Assembly (NCBI RefSeq): GCF_963455315.2 | Contig: NC_083322.1 | Span: 53,188,925-53,252,924, forward strand | Direction of reading: 5' to 3' | From: Globicephala melas | Taxonomy: Eukaryota > Chordata > Mammalia > Artiodactyla > Delphinidae | DNA: 64,000 nt | Shown here: positions 24,441 through 36,785 of the stretch, piece by piece | Position numbering within the stretch: the stretch's first letter is position 1 | How the letters are laid out: each line of letters starts with the position of its first letter | Made by a program: the position numbers and the translations under genes | The notes under the pieces: model-generated | The model's input: only the letters and a program-made list of their open reading frames with translations | Told to the model about the DNA's origin: nothing | Databases searched by the model: none

Positions 24441-27400
24441 ATGGTAATAGGAACATACATATTGATGATAACGTTGAATGTAAATGGATTAAGTGCCCCA
24501 ACCAAAAGACACAGGCTCACTGAACGTATACAAAAACAAGACCCATATATATCCTGTCTACAAGAGACCCCTTCAGACCTAGGGAAACATACAGACTGAA
24601 AGTGAAGGGATGGAAAAAGATATTCCCTGCAAATGGAAATCAAAAGAAAGGTGGAGAAGCAATAATCGTATCTGACAAAATAGACTTTAAAACAAAGACC
24701 GTTACAAGAGATAAGGAAGGACACTACATAATGATCAAAGGATCAATCCAATAAGAAGATACAACAATTATAAATGGTCATGCACCCAACATAGGAGCAT
24801 CTCAATACAAATGCTAACAACCATGAAAGGAGAAATCGACAGTAACACAATAATAGTAGGGTACCCCACTTACACCAATGGACAGATCATCATAACAGAA
24901 AATAAAAAAACACAAGCTTTAAATGACACAAATGACCAGACGGATTTAACTGATATTTATAGAATATTCCACCCAAAAGTGGCAGAATACACTTTCTTCT
25001 CAAGTGCACATGGAACATTCTCCAGGATAGATCACATCTTGGGTCCCAAATCAAGCCTCAGAAAATTTAAGAAAATTGAAATCATATCAAGCATCTTTTC
25101 TGACCACAACGATATGAGATTGGAAATCAGTTAGAGGAAAAAAACTGTAAAACACACAAATACATGGAGGCTAAACAGTGTGCTACTAAATAACCAAGAG
25201 ACCACTGAAGAAATCAAAGAAGAAATTAAAAAATACATAGAAACAAATAACAATGAAAACCTGATGACCCAAAACCTATGGGATGCAGCAAAAGCAGTTC
25301 TAAGTGGGAAGTTTATAGCAATTCAATCTCACCTCAAGAAATAAGAAAAATCTCAAAAAAACAATCTAACCCTACACTTAAAACAACTAGAGAAAGAAGA
25401 ACAAAGAAAATCCAAAGTCAGTAGAAGGAAAGAAATCATAAAGATCAGAGTAAAATAAATGAAATAAAAACAAAGAAAACAATAGCAAAGATCAATAAAA
25501 CTAAAAGCTGGTTCTTTGAGAAGATAAACAAAATTGATAAACCATTAGCCAGACTCATCAAGAAACAAAGGGAGAGGACGCAAATCAATTAAATTAGAAA
25601 TGAAAAAGGAGAAATCACAACTGACACGGCAGAAATACAAAGGTTTATAAGAGATTACTACAAACAGCTATATGCCAATAAAAGGGACAACCACGAAGAA
25701 ATGGACAAATTCTTGGACAGGTACAAATTTCCAAGACTGAACCAGGAAGAATTAGAAAATATAAACAGATCTATCACAAGTAATGAAATTAAAACTGTAA
25801 TTAAAAATCTTCCAACAAACAAAAATCCAGGACCAGATGGCTTTACAGGCAAATTCTATCAAACATTAAGAGAAGAGCTAATACCTATCCTTCTCAAACT
25901 CTTCCAAAAAACTGCAGAGGGAGAAACACTCCCAAATTCATTCTATGAAGTCACCATCACCCTGATACCAAAACCAGAAAAAGATATCACAAAAAAAAGA
26001 AAATTATAGACCACTATCACTGATGAACACAGATGCAAAAATCCTGAACAAAATACCAGCAAACAGCACATTAAAAGGATCACACACCATGATCAAGTGG
26101 GATTTATCCCAGGGATGCAAGGATTCTTCAATATATGCAAATCAATTAATGTGATACACATTAACAAATTAAGGAATAAAAACCATATGATCATCGCAAT
26201 AGATGCAGTAAATCTTTGACAAAATTCAACACCCATTTATGATAAAAACTCTCCAGAAAATGGGCATAGAGAGAACCTACCTCAACATAATACAGGCCAT
26301 ATATGACAAACCCACAGCAAGCATCATACTCAGTGGTGAAAAACTGAAACCATTTCCAGGAAGATCAGGAACAAGACAAGGATGTCCACTCTCGCCACTC
26401 TTACTCAATATAGTTCTGCAAGTCTTAGCCATGGCAGTCAGAGAAAAAATAAAATAAAAGGAATACAAACTGGAAAAGAAGTAAAACTGTCACTGTGTGC
26501 AAATGACATGATACTATACATAGAAAACATAAATACGCCACCAGAAAACTCCTAGAACTAATCAATTAATTTGGTAAGGTTGCAGGAAACAAAATTAATG
26601 CAGAGAAATCTCTGGCATTCCTATACACCAACAACAAAGAATCAGAAAGGGAAATTACGGAAACACTCCCATTTACCATTGCAACAAAAAGAATAAAATA
26701 CCTAGGAATAAACCTGCCTAAGGAGGCGGAAGGCTGTACTCAGAAAACCATAAAACACTGATGAAAGAAATCAAAGATAACATAAAACAGGTGGAGAAAT
26801 ATACCATGTTCTTGGATTGGAAGAATCAACATTGTGAAAATGACTATACTACCCAAAGCAATCTACAGATTCAGTGTAATCCCTATCAAACTACCAATGG
26901 CATTTTTCACAGAATTAGAACAAAAAAATTTGCAATTCATATGGAAACACAAAAGACACCTAATAGCCAAAGCAACCTTGAGAAAGAAAAATGGAGTTGG
27001 AGGGATCAGGCTCCCCGACTTCAAACTATACCATAAAGCTACACTAATCAAGACAGTACTGTACTGGCAGAAAAACAGAAATACAGATCAATGGTACAGG
27101 ACTGAATGCCCAGAGATAAACCCATGCACATATGGATACCTTATTTATGACAAAGGAGGCAAGAATATACAATGGAGAAAAGACAGCCTCTTCAATAAGT
27201 GGTGCTGGGAAAACTGGACAGCTACATGTAAAAGAAGGAAATTAGAACACTGCCTAATACCATACACAAAAATAAACTCCAAATGGATTAAAGACTTAAA
27301 TGTAAGACCAGACAGTATAAAAAAAAACTCTTTGATGAAAAAGTAGGAAAAACACCCTTTGACATAAACCACAGCAAGATCTTTTTTGACCCACCTCCTA

Positions 27401-28197
27401 GAGTAACAGAAATAAAAACAAAAATAAACAAATGGGTCTTAATTAAACTTAAGAGCTTTTGCACAGCAAAGGAAACCATAAACAAGACAAAAAGACAACC
27501 CTCAGAATGGGAGTGAATATTTGCAAATGAAACAACAAAGGATTCATCTCCAAATTATACAAACTGCTCATGGAGCTCAATATCAAGAAAACCAAACAAT
27601 CCAGTTAAAAAATGGGCAGAAGACCTATACAGACATTTCGTTAAGGAAGACAAACCTATGGTCAAGAGGCCCATGAAAAGATGCTCAACATCACTAATTA
27701 TTAGAGAAATGCAAATCAAAACTACAATGAGGTATCACCTCACACTGGTCAGCATGGTCATTATCAAAAAATCTAGAGACAATAAATGCTGGAAAGTGTG
27801 TGGTGAAAAGGGAACCCTCCTGCGCTGTTGGTGGGAATGTAAATTTATACACCACTACGGAAAACAGTATGGAGGTTCCTTAAAAAACTAAAAATAGAAC
27901 TACCATATGACCCAGCAATCCCACTACTGGGCATATACCCTGAGAACACCATAATACATAAAGAGACACGTACCACAATGTTCACTGCAGCACTATTTAC
28001 AATAGCCAGGACATGGAAGCAACCTAAGTGTCCTTCGACAGATGAATGGATAAAGAAGATGTGGCACATATATACAATGGAATATTACTCAGCCATAAAA
28101 AGAAATGAAACTGAGTTATATGTAGTGAGGTGGATGGACCTAGAGTCTGTCATACAGAGTGAAGTCAGAAAGATAAAAACAAATACCGTACGCTAAC
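24441..28197 (+). pseudogene. L1 copy B ORF2p remnant with ruined catalytic boxes
   Basis: The ORF2 ATG is kept at 24441 but the frame stops early. In the endonuclease the GDFN motif has become GYPTYTN-like (about 24856-24880), while SRIDHIL and SDHN persist. In the RT the catalytic FADD box reads CAND (26496-26507), so Phe and the first Asp are both changed. Open pieces remain at 25701-26009, 26239-26457 and 26834-27346, the last covering the region after the RT. Clearly dead. Confidence 0.88.
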
Positions 28198-28584
28198 GCA
28201 TATATATGGAATCTTCAAAAAAAATGGTACTCATGAACCTAGTTGCAGGGCAGGAATAAAGATGCAGACGTAGAGAATGTACTGGAGGACATGGGGTTGG
28301 AGGGGGAAGCTGGGGTGAAATGAGAGTAGCATCGACATATACATACTACTGAATGTCAAATAGTTATCTAGTGGGAAGCAGCAGCATAGCACAGGGAGAT
28401 CAGATCTGTTCTTTGTGACCACCTAGAGGGCTGGGATAGGGAGGATGGAAGGGAGGCTCATGAGGGAGGGGATATGGAGACTTATGTATGCATATGGCTG
28501 ATTCACTTTGGTGTACGATAGAAACTAACACAGTATTGTGAAGCAAGTATACTCCAATAAAGATCTATTAAAAAAATTAAAAAT

Positions 28585-28599
28585 AAAAAGACAGGAAAG
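28585..28599. repeat. Right target-site duplication of L1 copy B
   Basis: Partner of 22386-22400, with one mismatch (G for T at the sixth base). Confidence 0.92.
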
Positions 28600-28639
28600 T
28601 GCTTCTCACTTAAAATGAACAATTAAAAGAATTGCTGTT

Positions 28640-29322
28640 AAACACAATTTAAGATATTATAAGATAAACAGGATAAAAAGCTAAGTTATATTCTTGTAAA
28701 ATGAAGTCACAATGGGAAAACGTGGCTACGGAACAAAAGGCAGAACCTAAAATTATCCAAAAAATCTAAGGAAAATTTTAGAAGCTGCCAAATGAAACAA
28801 ATCTGAACTTTAAAACATCATAAATGTTGAGTCATTTATGGACAGTTAGCAACAGATGTAGATAAAAGGATAGAAAAAAGATTAAGCCAGATTGAATTAA
28901 AAAAAGACACCACAGAACAAACTATTGTAGAAATAGAGAGGAAAAATGAGTAAAATATAAACAGAAAATTTTTTAATTGAAGAAAGTAATAAATATAGAT
29001 GACAGGCAAAAATAAACCAACACAGACGTATAAACAGCTCTGAAAAGAAAACAAAATCAGTGGAATAGAATACCAAAAACTATAATACAAGGAAACCTTC
29101 CTGAAATACAAGAAGGAATTTCCATATTTAAACAGGATGTAATTTGAATCAAAAATAAATTTTAGAACTTAAAGGTACAATAGCCAAAACTAAAAAACTT
29201 GATGGCTGGGTTCAACAGCCAAACGAAGGGGACAGAGGAAGAATCAGTGGACCGTAAGATAAAGCAAGAGAAATTATCCAATCTGAACAGAGAGAAAAAA
29301 GAAAAAAGACTTTTTAAAAGTG
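28640..29322 (+). mobile_element. Old L1M, 5' part including ORF1 start region
   Basis: The part from about 29160 reads as L1M ORF1: CTTGATGGCTGGGTTCAACA, GACAGAGGAAGAATCAGTGG and GAAATTATCCAATCTGAACA in order. The upstream 500 bp are A-rich and compatible with the same element, but not diagnostic. ORF1 is interrupted at about 29323 and resumes at about 31185. Confidence 0.65.
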
Positions 29323-29324
29323 CT

Positions 29325-29965
29325 GTTTCAGTCTTTAACCCATTCCAAGTTAATTTGTTAGTGGCATAAAATAGGAGTCCAATTTCATTATTCTGCATGT
29401 AATTATCCAGCTTTCCCAACACCACTTATTGAAGAGACTATCCTTCCTCCATTGGGTATTGCTGGACCCCCAGTCAAATACTGGTTGACCATGTGTGAGG
29501 GTTTATTGCTGGGCTCTCAGTTTTCTGCCACTACTCAAAGTGTCTATTTTTATGCTAGTATCATACTGATTTGATTACTACACCTCTGTAGTATGGTGTG
29601 AAATCAAGAAGTGTGGTCCCCTTACCTTTGTTGTTCTTTTTCTGGATGGCTATTCAGGGTCTTTTGTGGTTCCACATAAATTAAGTTTTTTTTTTTCTAT
29701 TTCTGTGAAAAATGCCTTTAAAATTTTGCAAAGGATTGCATTAAATCTATAGACGGCTTTGAGTAATATGGACATTTTTATAATAATTTTCCAGTCTATG
29801 AACATGATATATCTTTCCATTACTTATATCTTCAATTTCTTTCATAAAGGTCTTAATAGTTTTCCACTACAGGTCGTTCCCTTCCTTGGTTACATTTATT
29901 CCTAAATATTTTATTGTTTTGATGCTATTTGAGTGGGATTTTCTTTGTTTCTTTTTCAGATATTT
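29325..29965 (-). mobile_element. L1M ORF2 segment in inverted orientation
   Basis: The + strand gives the complement of L1 ORF2: CCATTCCAAGTTAATTTGTT, AATTATCCAGCTTTCCCAAC and CACCACTTATTGAAGAGAC. It is directly followed by a sense L1M 3' end that corresponds to a later part of the element, which is the layout of a 5' inversion produced by twin priming. Confidence 0.8.
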
Positions 29966-29984
29966 CTTATTTAGTACAAAGAAA

Positions 29985-30826
29985 CACAACTTACAATGGC
30001 TATCATCAAAAAGAAAAAGATAACAAGTGTTGGCAAGGATATGGAAAAATCACCTGTGCACTGTTCGTGGGAATCTAAGTTGGTGCAGTCTCTATGGAAA
30101 TGGTGTGGAAGTTCCTCAAAAATTAAAAGTAAAACTACCATATGATCCAGCAATCCCACTTCTAGGTACATATCCAAAGGAAATCAGGACCTCAAGGAGA
30201 TACCTGTACTCCCAAGTCTGTTACAGCATTATTCACAATAGCCAAGATATGGAAACAACCTAAATGCCCATCTACAGAAGACTGGACAAAAAAAAGATGT
30301 GATACAATATGGTACAATGAAGTATTAGTCAGCCATGAGAAAAAAAGGAATTCTGCCATTTACAGCAACATAAATGGAACTCAAGGGCATTATGCTAAAC
30401 AAAATAAATCAGATAGAGAAAGACAAATACCATGTGACATCACTTATATATGGAATCTAAAAAAGCAAACTCACAGAAACAGGAAGTAGAATGGTGGTTG
30501 CCAGGGGAGAGAGCAGGGTGGGAGAAATCAAGGAGATGTTGATCAAAGAGTACAAATTTCTAGTTATAAGTAAGTTCTGATGATGTAGTATACAGCATAG
30601 TAACTATAGTTAATGATACTGTATTATATACTTGAAAGTTGCTAAGAGAATAGATCTTAAGTGTTCTCACCACAGAAAAGAAATGGTAATTATGTGAGGT
30701 TATGAAGGTGTTAACTGACCATAAGGTGGTAATCATTTTGCAACATTTAAGCCTATCAAATCAACACGTTGTACACCTTAAACTTACACAATGTTATATG
30801 TCAATTATATCTCAATAAATCTGAAA
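29985..30826 (+). mobile_element. L1M 3' part (end of ORF2, 3' UTR and tail)
   Basis: Shows AACAAGTGTTGGCAAGGATA, CTACCATATGATCCAGCAAT and GTGGTTGCCAGGGGAGAG. The 3' end is GTACACCTTAAACTTACAC and CAATAAATCTG with a short A-run. It probably forms one insertion with the inverted piece on its left. Confidence 0.88.
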
Positions 30827-31184
30827 AAAACCCAAAGCTTACATTTCTCACACTCCCTTGCTGCATGGGGGCAGATATATGTCTGGGTCTATTAATCAAA
30901 GGCACTAGTATGAGACTGACTCAGAAGTAAGCTATGTGGGAACACATGTTGGACATGGGGCATCCATTTTGCTGGTACAGAAGCATCAAAGGCTGTGTGG
31001 TTTCTCAGGTCAGAGATAACAACTTCATGAACGGGACAAAACTGCAGTGTGCATCTGGAAGCTTAAATTTAGAGCTCATATCTCTAGTCCTCACAATAAT
31101 TCTGTGAAAACATTTCTCTCAGAAACTGGGAAAGACTCTGCTGTCTGCAACTACTGACTTTGAACAATAAAGAAATAAAGGAAG
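30827..31184. other. Unassigned spacer in the L1M nest
   Basis: Non-coding sequence between the 5'-inverted L1M and the resumption of ORF1 of the older L1M. I do not recognise its origin; it may be another old repeat. Confidence 0.4.
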
Positions 31185-31722
31185 GGAAAACAAGATATTC
31201 AGGGACTTGTGGGACTATAACAAAACAGTCTCAGAAGCAGAGGTAAAAGGGACTAAGGCTACAAATGTACTCAAAGAAATAATGGCCTAAAACTCCCCCA
31301 AACTGGCAAAAAACATAAACCTACATATTCAAGAAGTCAAGTTTAGGTCTAAAATTAAGATGGACTCAAAAGAAATCCACACCAAGAAACATCATAGTGA
31401 AACTTCTGAAATAAAACCAAATTAGAAATCTTGAAAGCTTGAGAGAAATGACACCTTACTTTTAGGAGAAAAGCATTTCAATGACAGTGTCTTTCTTATC
31501 AGAAAACATGGAGCCCAGAAAGAAATGTCACAGCATTTTTCAAATGCTGAAAGAAAGGAACTGTCAATACAGAATCCTATATACAATGAAAATAGCTTTC
31601 AGCAATTAAGGGGAAATCGAAACATTCTCAAATGAAGGAAAACTGAAAGAACTTGTTACCAGTATACCTAACCTAAAAGAATGCTAAAGGAAGTTAAGTT
31701 TGTAATTTAAAAGCTTCTAAAA
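31185..31722 (+). mobile_element. Old L1M continued: ORF1 C-terminal region
   Basis: Carries GGACTTGTGGGACTATAACA, GTACTCAAAGAAATAATGGC and TCCTATATACAATGAAAATA. It ends near GAATGCTAAAGGAAGTT, the usual end of L1M ORF1. It picks up where the segment ending at 29322 stops. Confidence 0.8.
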
Positions 31723-32812
31723 GGGGGAGAGGAGGAGTGGCCAAGACAGCAGTGTAAGAAGACTCTGAGCTCACCTCCTCCCACGGGCACACGAAAATTA
31801 CAACTATTTACAGAGCAACTATTGATGAGAAAAACTGGAAGACTAACAAAAAAGACTTTCTACAACTAACGATATAAAGAAGAAACCACGAGAAGGGCAA
31901 GAGGGGTGTAGTATGGTCAAGATCAATACCCCTGGATGGGTGACCCTCAAACCGGCGAATAATTACTAATGCAGAGGCTCTCCCCAAGGAGCTAGGGGTC
32001 TGAGCTCCAAATCAGGCTCCCCAGCTCAGGGGTCTGCACTAGGAAGACAAGCCCCCAGAATGTTTAGCTTTGAAAACCAGTGGGGCTTAAGCTCAGGAGA
32101 CCCAGAGAGCTGTGGGCAACAGAGACTTCACTCGTGACGGGTGCACACAAAATCTCACACACTCCAGGACCCAGGGCAGAAGCAGTCATTTCAAAGGAGC
32201 CTGTGGTAGACCCACCTGCTGATCTTGAAGCAACTCTAGGAGGCATCTGGGAGCTTGTTTTACCACGTGGACACTGGTGCCAGCAGGCACCATTCAGGAC
32301 TCCTCCTTCTAGTTTATTAGCTCCAAGACCCCGTACTCCCCACCAGCCTGTAGGTACCAGGACGGGGATGGCTCAGGCCAAGCAACTAGCTGGGCAGACA
32401 AACAGCAACACCCACCAGCAGACCTGTTGCCTTAAGACCCCCTGAGCCACTGCCACTCCAGGACTCGGCCCTGTCAACCAGAGGGCCCAGAACATGGCCC
32501 CCCCCACACCAGTATGCTGGCACTAACCCCGTGACCCTTAGGGCCCTGCAGCCAGAGACCTGGGAACTCAGTTCCATCCACCAGTGGACCAGCACCGGCC
32601 TCACACAGCAGCAAACACCAGCCCCAGCACTAACACAGCCCCGCAACCTGCCATACCAGGAGCCAACCCACCCACCAGCCGGCTGGCAACAACTCCGGGA
32701 GACTTTGGGTCCCTCAGTCAGCCACCCTGGGATCCAGATCCACCCGCCAACAGGCCAACACCAGCATCAGGACACCCCAAACCCTACAGCCAACCATGTT
32801 GACAGGCCCTGT
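31723..32812 (+). mobile_element. L1 copy C, 5' UTR part
   Basis: Begins GAGTGGCCAAGACAGCAGTG and CTGAGCTCACCTCCTCCCAC, the 5' terminus of an L1 family different from copy B, and continues as about 1.1 kb of GC-rich 5' UTR. The small open frames here (32080-32445 and 32531-32839) are 5' UTR shadows. It passes straight into RT sequence at about 32813. Confidence 0.75.
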
Positions 32813-35609
32813 CTACAAGTACTGAAATTGAAACTGTGATTAAAAGTCTTCCAACAAACAAAAGTCCAGGACCAGATGGTTCACAGGCGAATTGTATCAA
32901 ACTTTGGAGAAGAGCTACCACCTTTCCTTCTCAAACTCTTCCAAAATATAGCAGAGGGAGGAACACTCCCAAACTCATTCTTCGAGTCCACCATCACCCT
33001 GATATCAAAAGCAGACAAAGATTTCACAAAGAAAGAAATATCACTAATGAACACAGATGCAAAATCCACAAAAAAAAAAATACTAGCAAACAGAATCCAA
33101 CAGCACATTAAAAGGATCATACACCATGATCAAGTGGGGTTTACCCCAGCAATGCAAGGATTCTTCAATATATGCAAATGAATCAATGGGATACACCATA
33201 TTAACAAACTGAAGGAGAAAAACCATCTGATCATCTCAATAGATGCAGAAAAAGCTTGACAAAATTCAAAACACATTTAATATAAAAACCCTCCAAAAAG
33301 TAAGCACAGAGAGAACTTACCTCGACATAAAAAAGGCCACATATGACAAACCCACAGCCAACATCATTCTCAACGGTGAAAAACTGAAACCATTTCCTCT
33401 AAGATCAGGAACAAGACAAGGTTGTCTACTCTCACCACTATTACTCAACATAGTTTTGGAAGTTTTAGCCACAGCATTCAGAGAAGAAAAGGAAATAAAA
33501 GGAATCCAAATCAGAAAAGAAGTAGTAAAACTGTCACTGTTTGCAGATGACATGATGCTACATGTAGAGAATCCTAAAGATGCTACCAGAAAACTACCAG
33601 AGCTAATCAATGAATTTGGTAAAGTAGCAGGATACAAAATTAATGCACAGAAATCCCTTGCATTCCTATACACTAATGAAAAATCTGAAACAGAAATTCA
33701 GGAAACACTACCATTTACCATTGCAGCAAAAAGAATAAAATACCTAGGAATAAACCTACCTAAGGAGACAAAAGACCTGTATGCAGAAAACTATAAGACC
33801 TTGACGAAAGAAATTAAAGATGATACAAACAGATGGAAAGATATACCATGTTCTTGGATTGGAAGAATCAACATGTGAAAATGACTCTACTACCCAAAGC
33901 AATGTACAGATTCAACGCAATCCCTATCAATCTACCAATGGCATTCTTCACAGAACTAGAACAAAAAATTTCACAATTTGTATGGAAACACAGAAGACCC
34001 CGAATAGCCAAAGCAATCTTGAGAAACAAAAATGGAGCTGGAGGAATCAGGCTCCCAGACTTCAAGACCGTACTGAAAACCTACAGTAATCAAGACAGTA
34101 TGCTAATGGCACAAATACAGAAATACAGATCAATGCAACAGCACAGAAAGCCCAGAGATAAACCCACACACATATGGTCACCTTATTTTTGATAAAGGAG
34201 GCAAGAATACACAATGGAGAAAAGACAGCCTCTTCAATAAGTGGTGCTGGGAAAACTGCACAGCTACATGTAAAAGAATGAAATTAGAACACTCCATAAC
34301 ACCATACACAAAAATAAACTCAAAATCAATTATAGACCTAAAGGTAAGGCCAGACACTATAAAACTCTTAAGAGGAAAACACAGGCAGAACACTCTGACA
34401 TAAATCACAGCAAGACCCTTTTTGACCCACCTCCTAGAGAAAGGGAAATAAAAACAAAAATAAACAAATGGGACCTAATGAAACTTAAAAGCTTTTGTGC
34501 ACAGCAAAGGAAACCATAAACAAGATGAAAAGACAACCCTCAGAATGGGAGAGAATATTTGCAAATGAAGCAACTAAGGATTCATCTCCAAAATTTACAA
34601 GCAGCTCATATAGCTCAATCAAGAAAACAAACCGCCCAATCCAAAAGTGGGCAGAAGACCTAAATAGACATTTCTCCAAAGAAGATATACAGATTGCCAA
34701 CAAACACATGAAAGGATGCTCAACATCACTAATCATTACAGAAATGCAAATCAAAACTACAATGAGGTATCACCTCACACCAGTTACAATGGCCATCATC
34801 AAAAAATCTACAAACAATAAATGCTGGAGAGGGTGTGGAGAAAAGGGAACCCTCTTGCACTGTTGGTGGGAAAGTAAATTGATACAGCCACTATGGAGAA
34901 CAGTATGGAGGTTCCTTTAAAAACTAAAAATAGAACTACCATATGACCCAGTAATCCCACTACTGAGCATATACCCTGAGAAAACCATAATTCAAAGAGT
35001 CATGTACCACAATGTTCACTGCAGCTCTGTTTACAATAGCCAGGTCATGGAAGCAACCTAAGTGTCCCTCGACAGATGAATGGATAAAGAAGATGTGGCA
35101 CATACATACAATGGAATATTAGTCATAAAAAGAAACAAAAGTGAGTTACTTGTAATGAGGTGGATGGACCTAGAGTCTGTCACACAGAGTGAAGTAAGTC
35201 AGAAAGAGAAAAACAAATACCATATGCTAACACATATATATGGAGTCAAAAAAAAAAATAGTTCTGAAGAACCTAGGGCCATGACAGGAATAAAGATGCA
35301 GATGTAGAGAATGGACTTGAGTACACGGGGAAGGGGAAGGGGAAGGGTAAGCTTGGACGAAGTGAGAGAGTGGCATGGACATATATACACTACCAAATGT
35401 AAAACCAATAGCTAGTGGGAAGCAGCCTCATAGCACAGGGAGATCAGTTCGGTGCTTTGTGACCACCTTAGAGGGGTGGGATAGGGAGGGTGGGAGGGAG
35501 AAGCAAGAGGGAGGAGATATGGGGATATATGTATAGCTGATTCACTTTGTTATACAGCAGAAACTAACACCATTGTAAAGCAATTATACTCTAATAAAGG
35601 TGTTAAAAA
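32813..35609 (+). mobile_element. L1 copy C, ORF2 RT to 3' end
   Basis: Starts within ORF2, upstream of the SPGPDG motif, and runs through RT, the C-terminal region, a G-rich 3' UTR (35318-35346) and AATAAAGGTGTTA with a short A-run. ORF1, the endonuclease and the start of RT are absent. Close to copy A in sequence. Either an internal deletion of one L1 or a young truncated L1 placed on an older L1 5' UTR. Confidence 0.88.
32836..35270 (+). pseudogene. L1 copy C ORF2p remnant, RT core still open
   Basis: The RT core is open for 211 codons (33243-33878) and keeps the catalytic FADD box at 33540-33551 and RQGCLLSPLLLNIVLE upstream of it. Frameshifts occur near 32880, 33250, 33870 and 34070, with more in the C-terminal part. 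A further open piece (34495-34920) covers the region with GWWESK-like coding. No endonuclease is present, so it could not self-mobilise. Confidence 0.85.
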
Positions 35610-35611
35610 AG

Positions 35612-36785
35612 GATACATAGTACTAGAAATTCTAGCCAGTGCAAGTAAATCAAATATAAAAAACATATAGATCAGAAAGAAAAAAATACTGTCCTGATTT
35701 GCAAGTGCCATGATTGTCTATGTAGAAAATCCCAAGAGATCAACACACAGAAACCTTCTAGAGCTAGTAAGTGAATTCAACATGGTCAAAGGATACAAGA
35801 TAATCATACAAAAATCAATTGTATTTCTATAAACAGTGAACATGTGAACATGGAAATAAATACTATTTATAATCGCTCCTCCAAAAAATGAAAAAGATTT
35901 AAATATAACAAAACATATGTGGGACTTGTATGCTGAAAACTACAACACAGTGAGGAAAGAAATCAAAGAGTCAAATAAATGGAGAAGCATATGTGTTCAT
36001 GGATTACAAGACTCAAATAGCATAGATGTGAATTCTCCTTTAAATTTATATACGGGTTTAATGCAATTTGCATCAAAATCTCTGCAAGATTTTGTAAATA
36101 TAGACAAGATTAGTTTAAATGTTATGTAGAAAGGTGACAGAACTAGAATGGCTAAAACAGTTTTGAAAAGAAATAAAGTGACAGGAGTCTGTCTACCCGA
36201 TTTCAAGACTTACTATATAGCCACAGGAACCAAGGTGATGTGGCATTGACCAAAGAATAAACACACAGACCAGTGGGACAGAATAAAGAACCCAGAAATA
36301 GATGCATGCAAATATGCACAACTGGTGTTTGACAGAAATGTAAAAGTTGTTCAGTAGGGGAAAGACAGCCTTTCAACAAATGGCTCTGGAGCAACTGGAC
36401 ATCTATAGCAAAAAACAAGCATAAAATGAAAACCAAAAAACTCTTTGCTTATGTCTCACACTTCATACAAAAAAATTAACCCAAAATGGATCACTTAAAT
36501 CTAAAATTTAAAGCTATAAAAATATGTAGAAAAATATAGGATAAAATTTAGGTATCTAGAGCTAGACAAGGTGTTCTTAAGTGTGATACCAAACGTACAA
36601 CCCATAAAAGAAAAAACTGATAAATTTGACTTCATCAAAATTAACTTTTACTCAGCAAAATACCCTTAAGAAGATGAAAAGAGAAGCTACAGAGTAGGAT
36701 AAAATATTTACAAAATACGTATCTCATACAGGACTAATATCTATAATATACAGAGAACACTCAAAATTTAACAGTAATAACAAAG
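35612..36785 (+). mobile_element. Old L1M continued: ORF2 fragment
   Basis: Diverged L1M ORF2: GTACTAGAAATTCTAGCCAG, AAACCTTCTAGAGCTAGTAA, GACTTGTATGCTGAAAACTA and CTCTTTGCTTATGTCTCACA in the expected order. It is probably the remainder of the element whose ORF1 lies at 31185-31722, although the ORF1-ORF2 junction region is missing. Confidence 0.8.

Larger units (their letters stand above)
22401..28584 (+). mobile_element. LINE-1 copy B, full-length, inactive
   Basis: Starts with the L1 5' terminus (GGGGCAGAGTCAAGATGGCG) and a GC-rich 5' UTR of about 1.1 kb that includes a pyrimidine tract (23063-23105). Then come ORF1 remnants (23518-24381), ORF2 remnants (24441-28197), a G-rich 3' UTR and AATAAAG with an A-rich tail. 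At 6.2 kb it is essentially full length. Target-site duplications flank it. It differs from copies A and C by many substitutions and seems older. Confidence 0.95.

Noticed and set aside
32064..32839. Pro/Gln/Thr-rich open frames up to 121 codons
   Set aside because: Located in the L1 copy C 5' UTR; no protein similarity.
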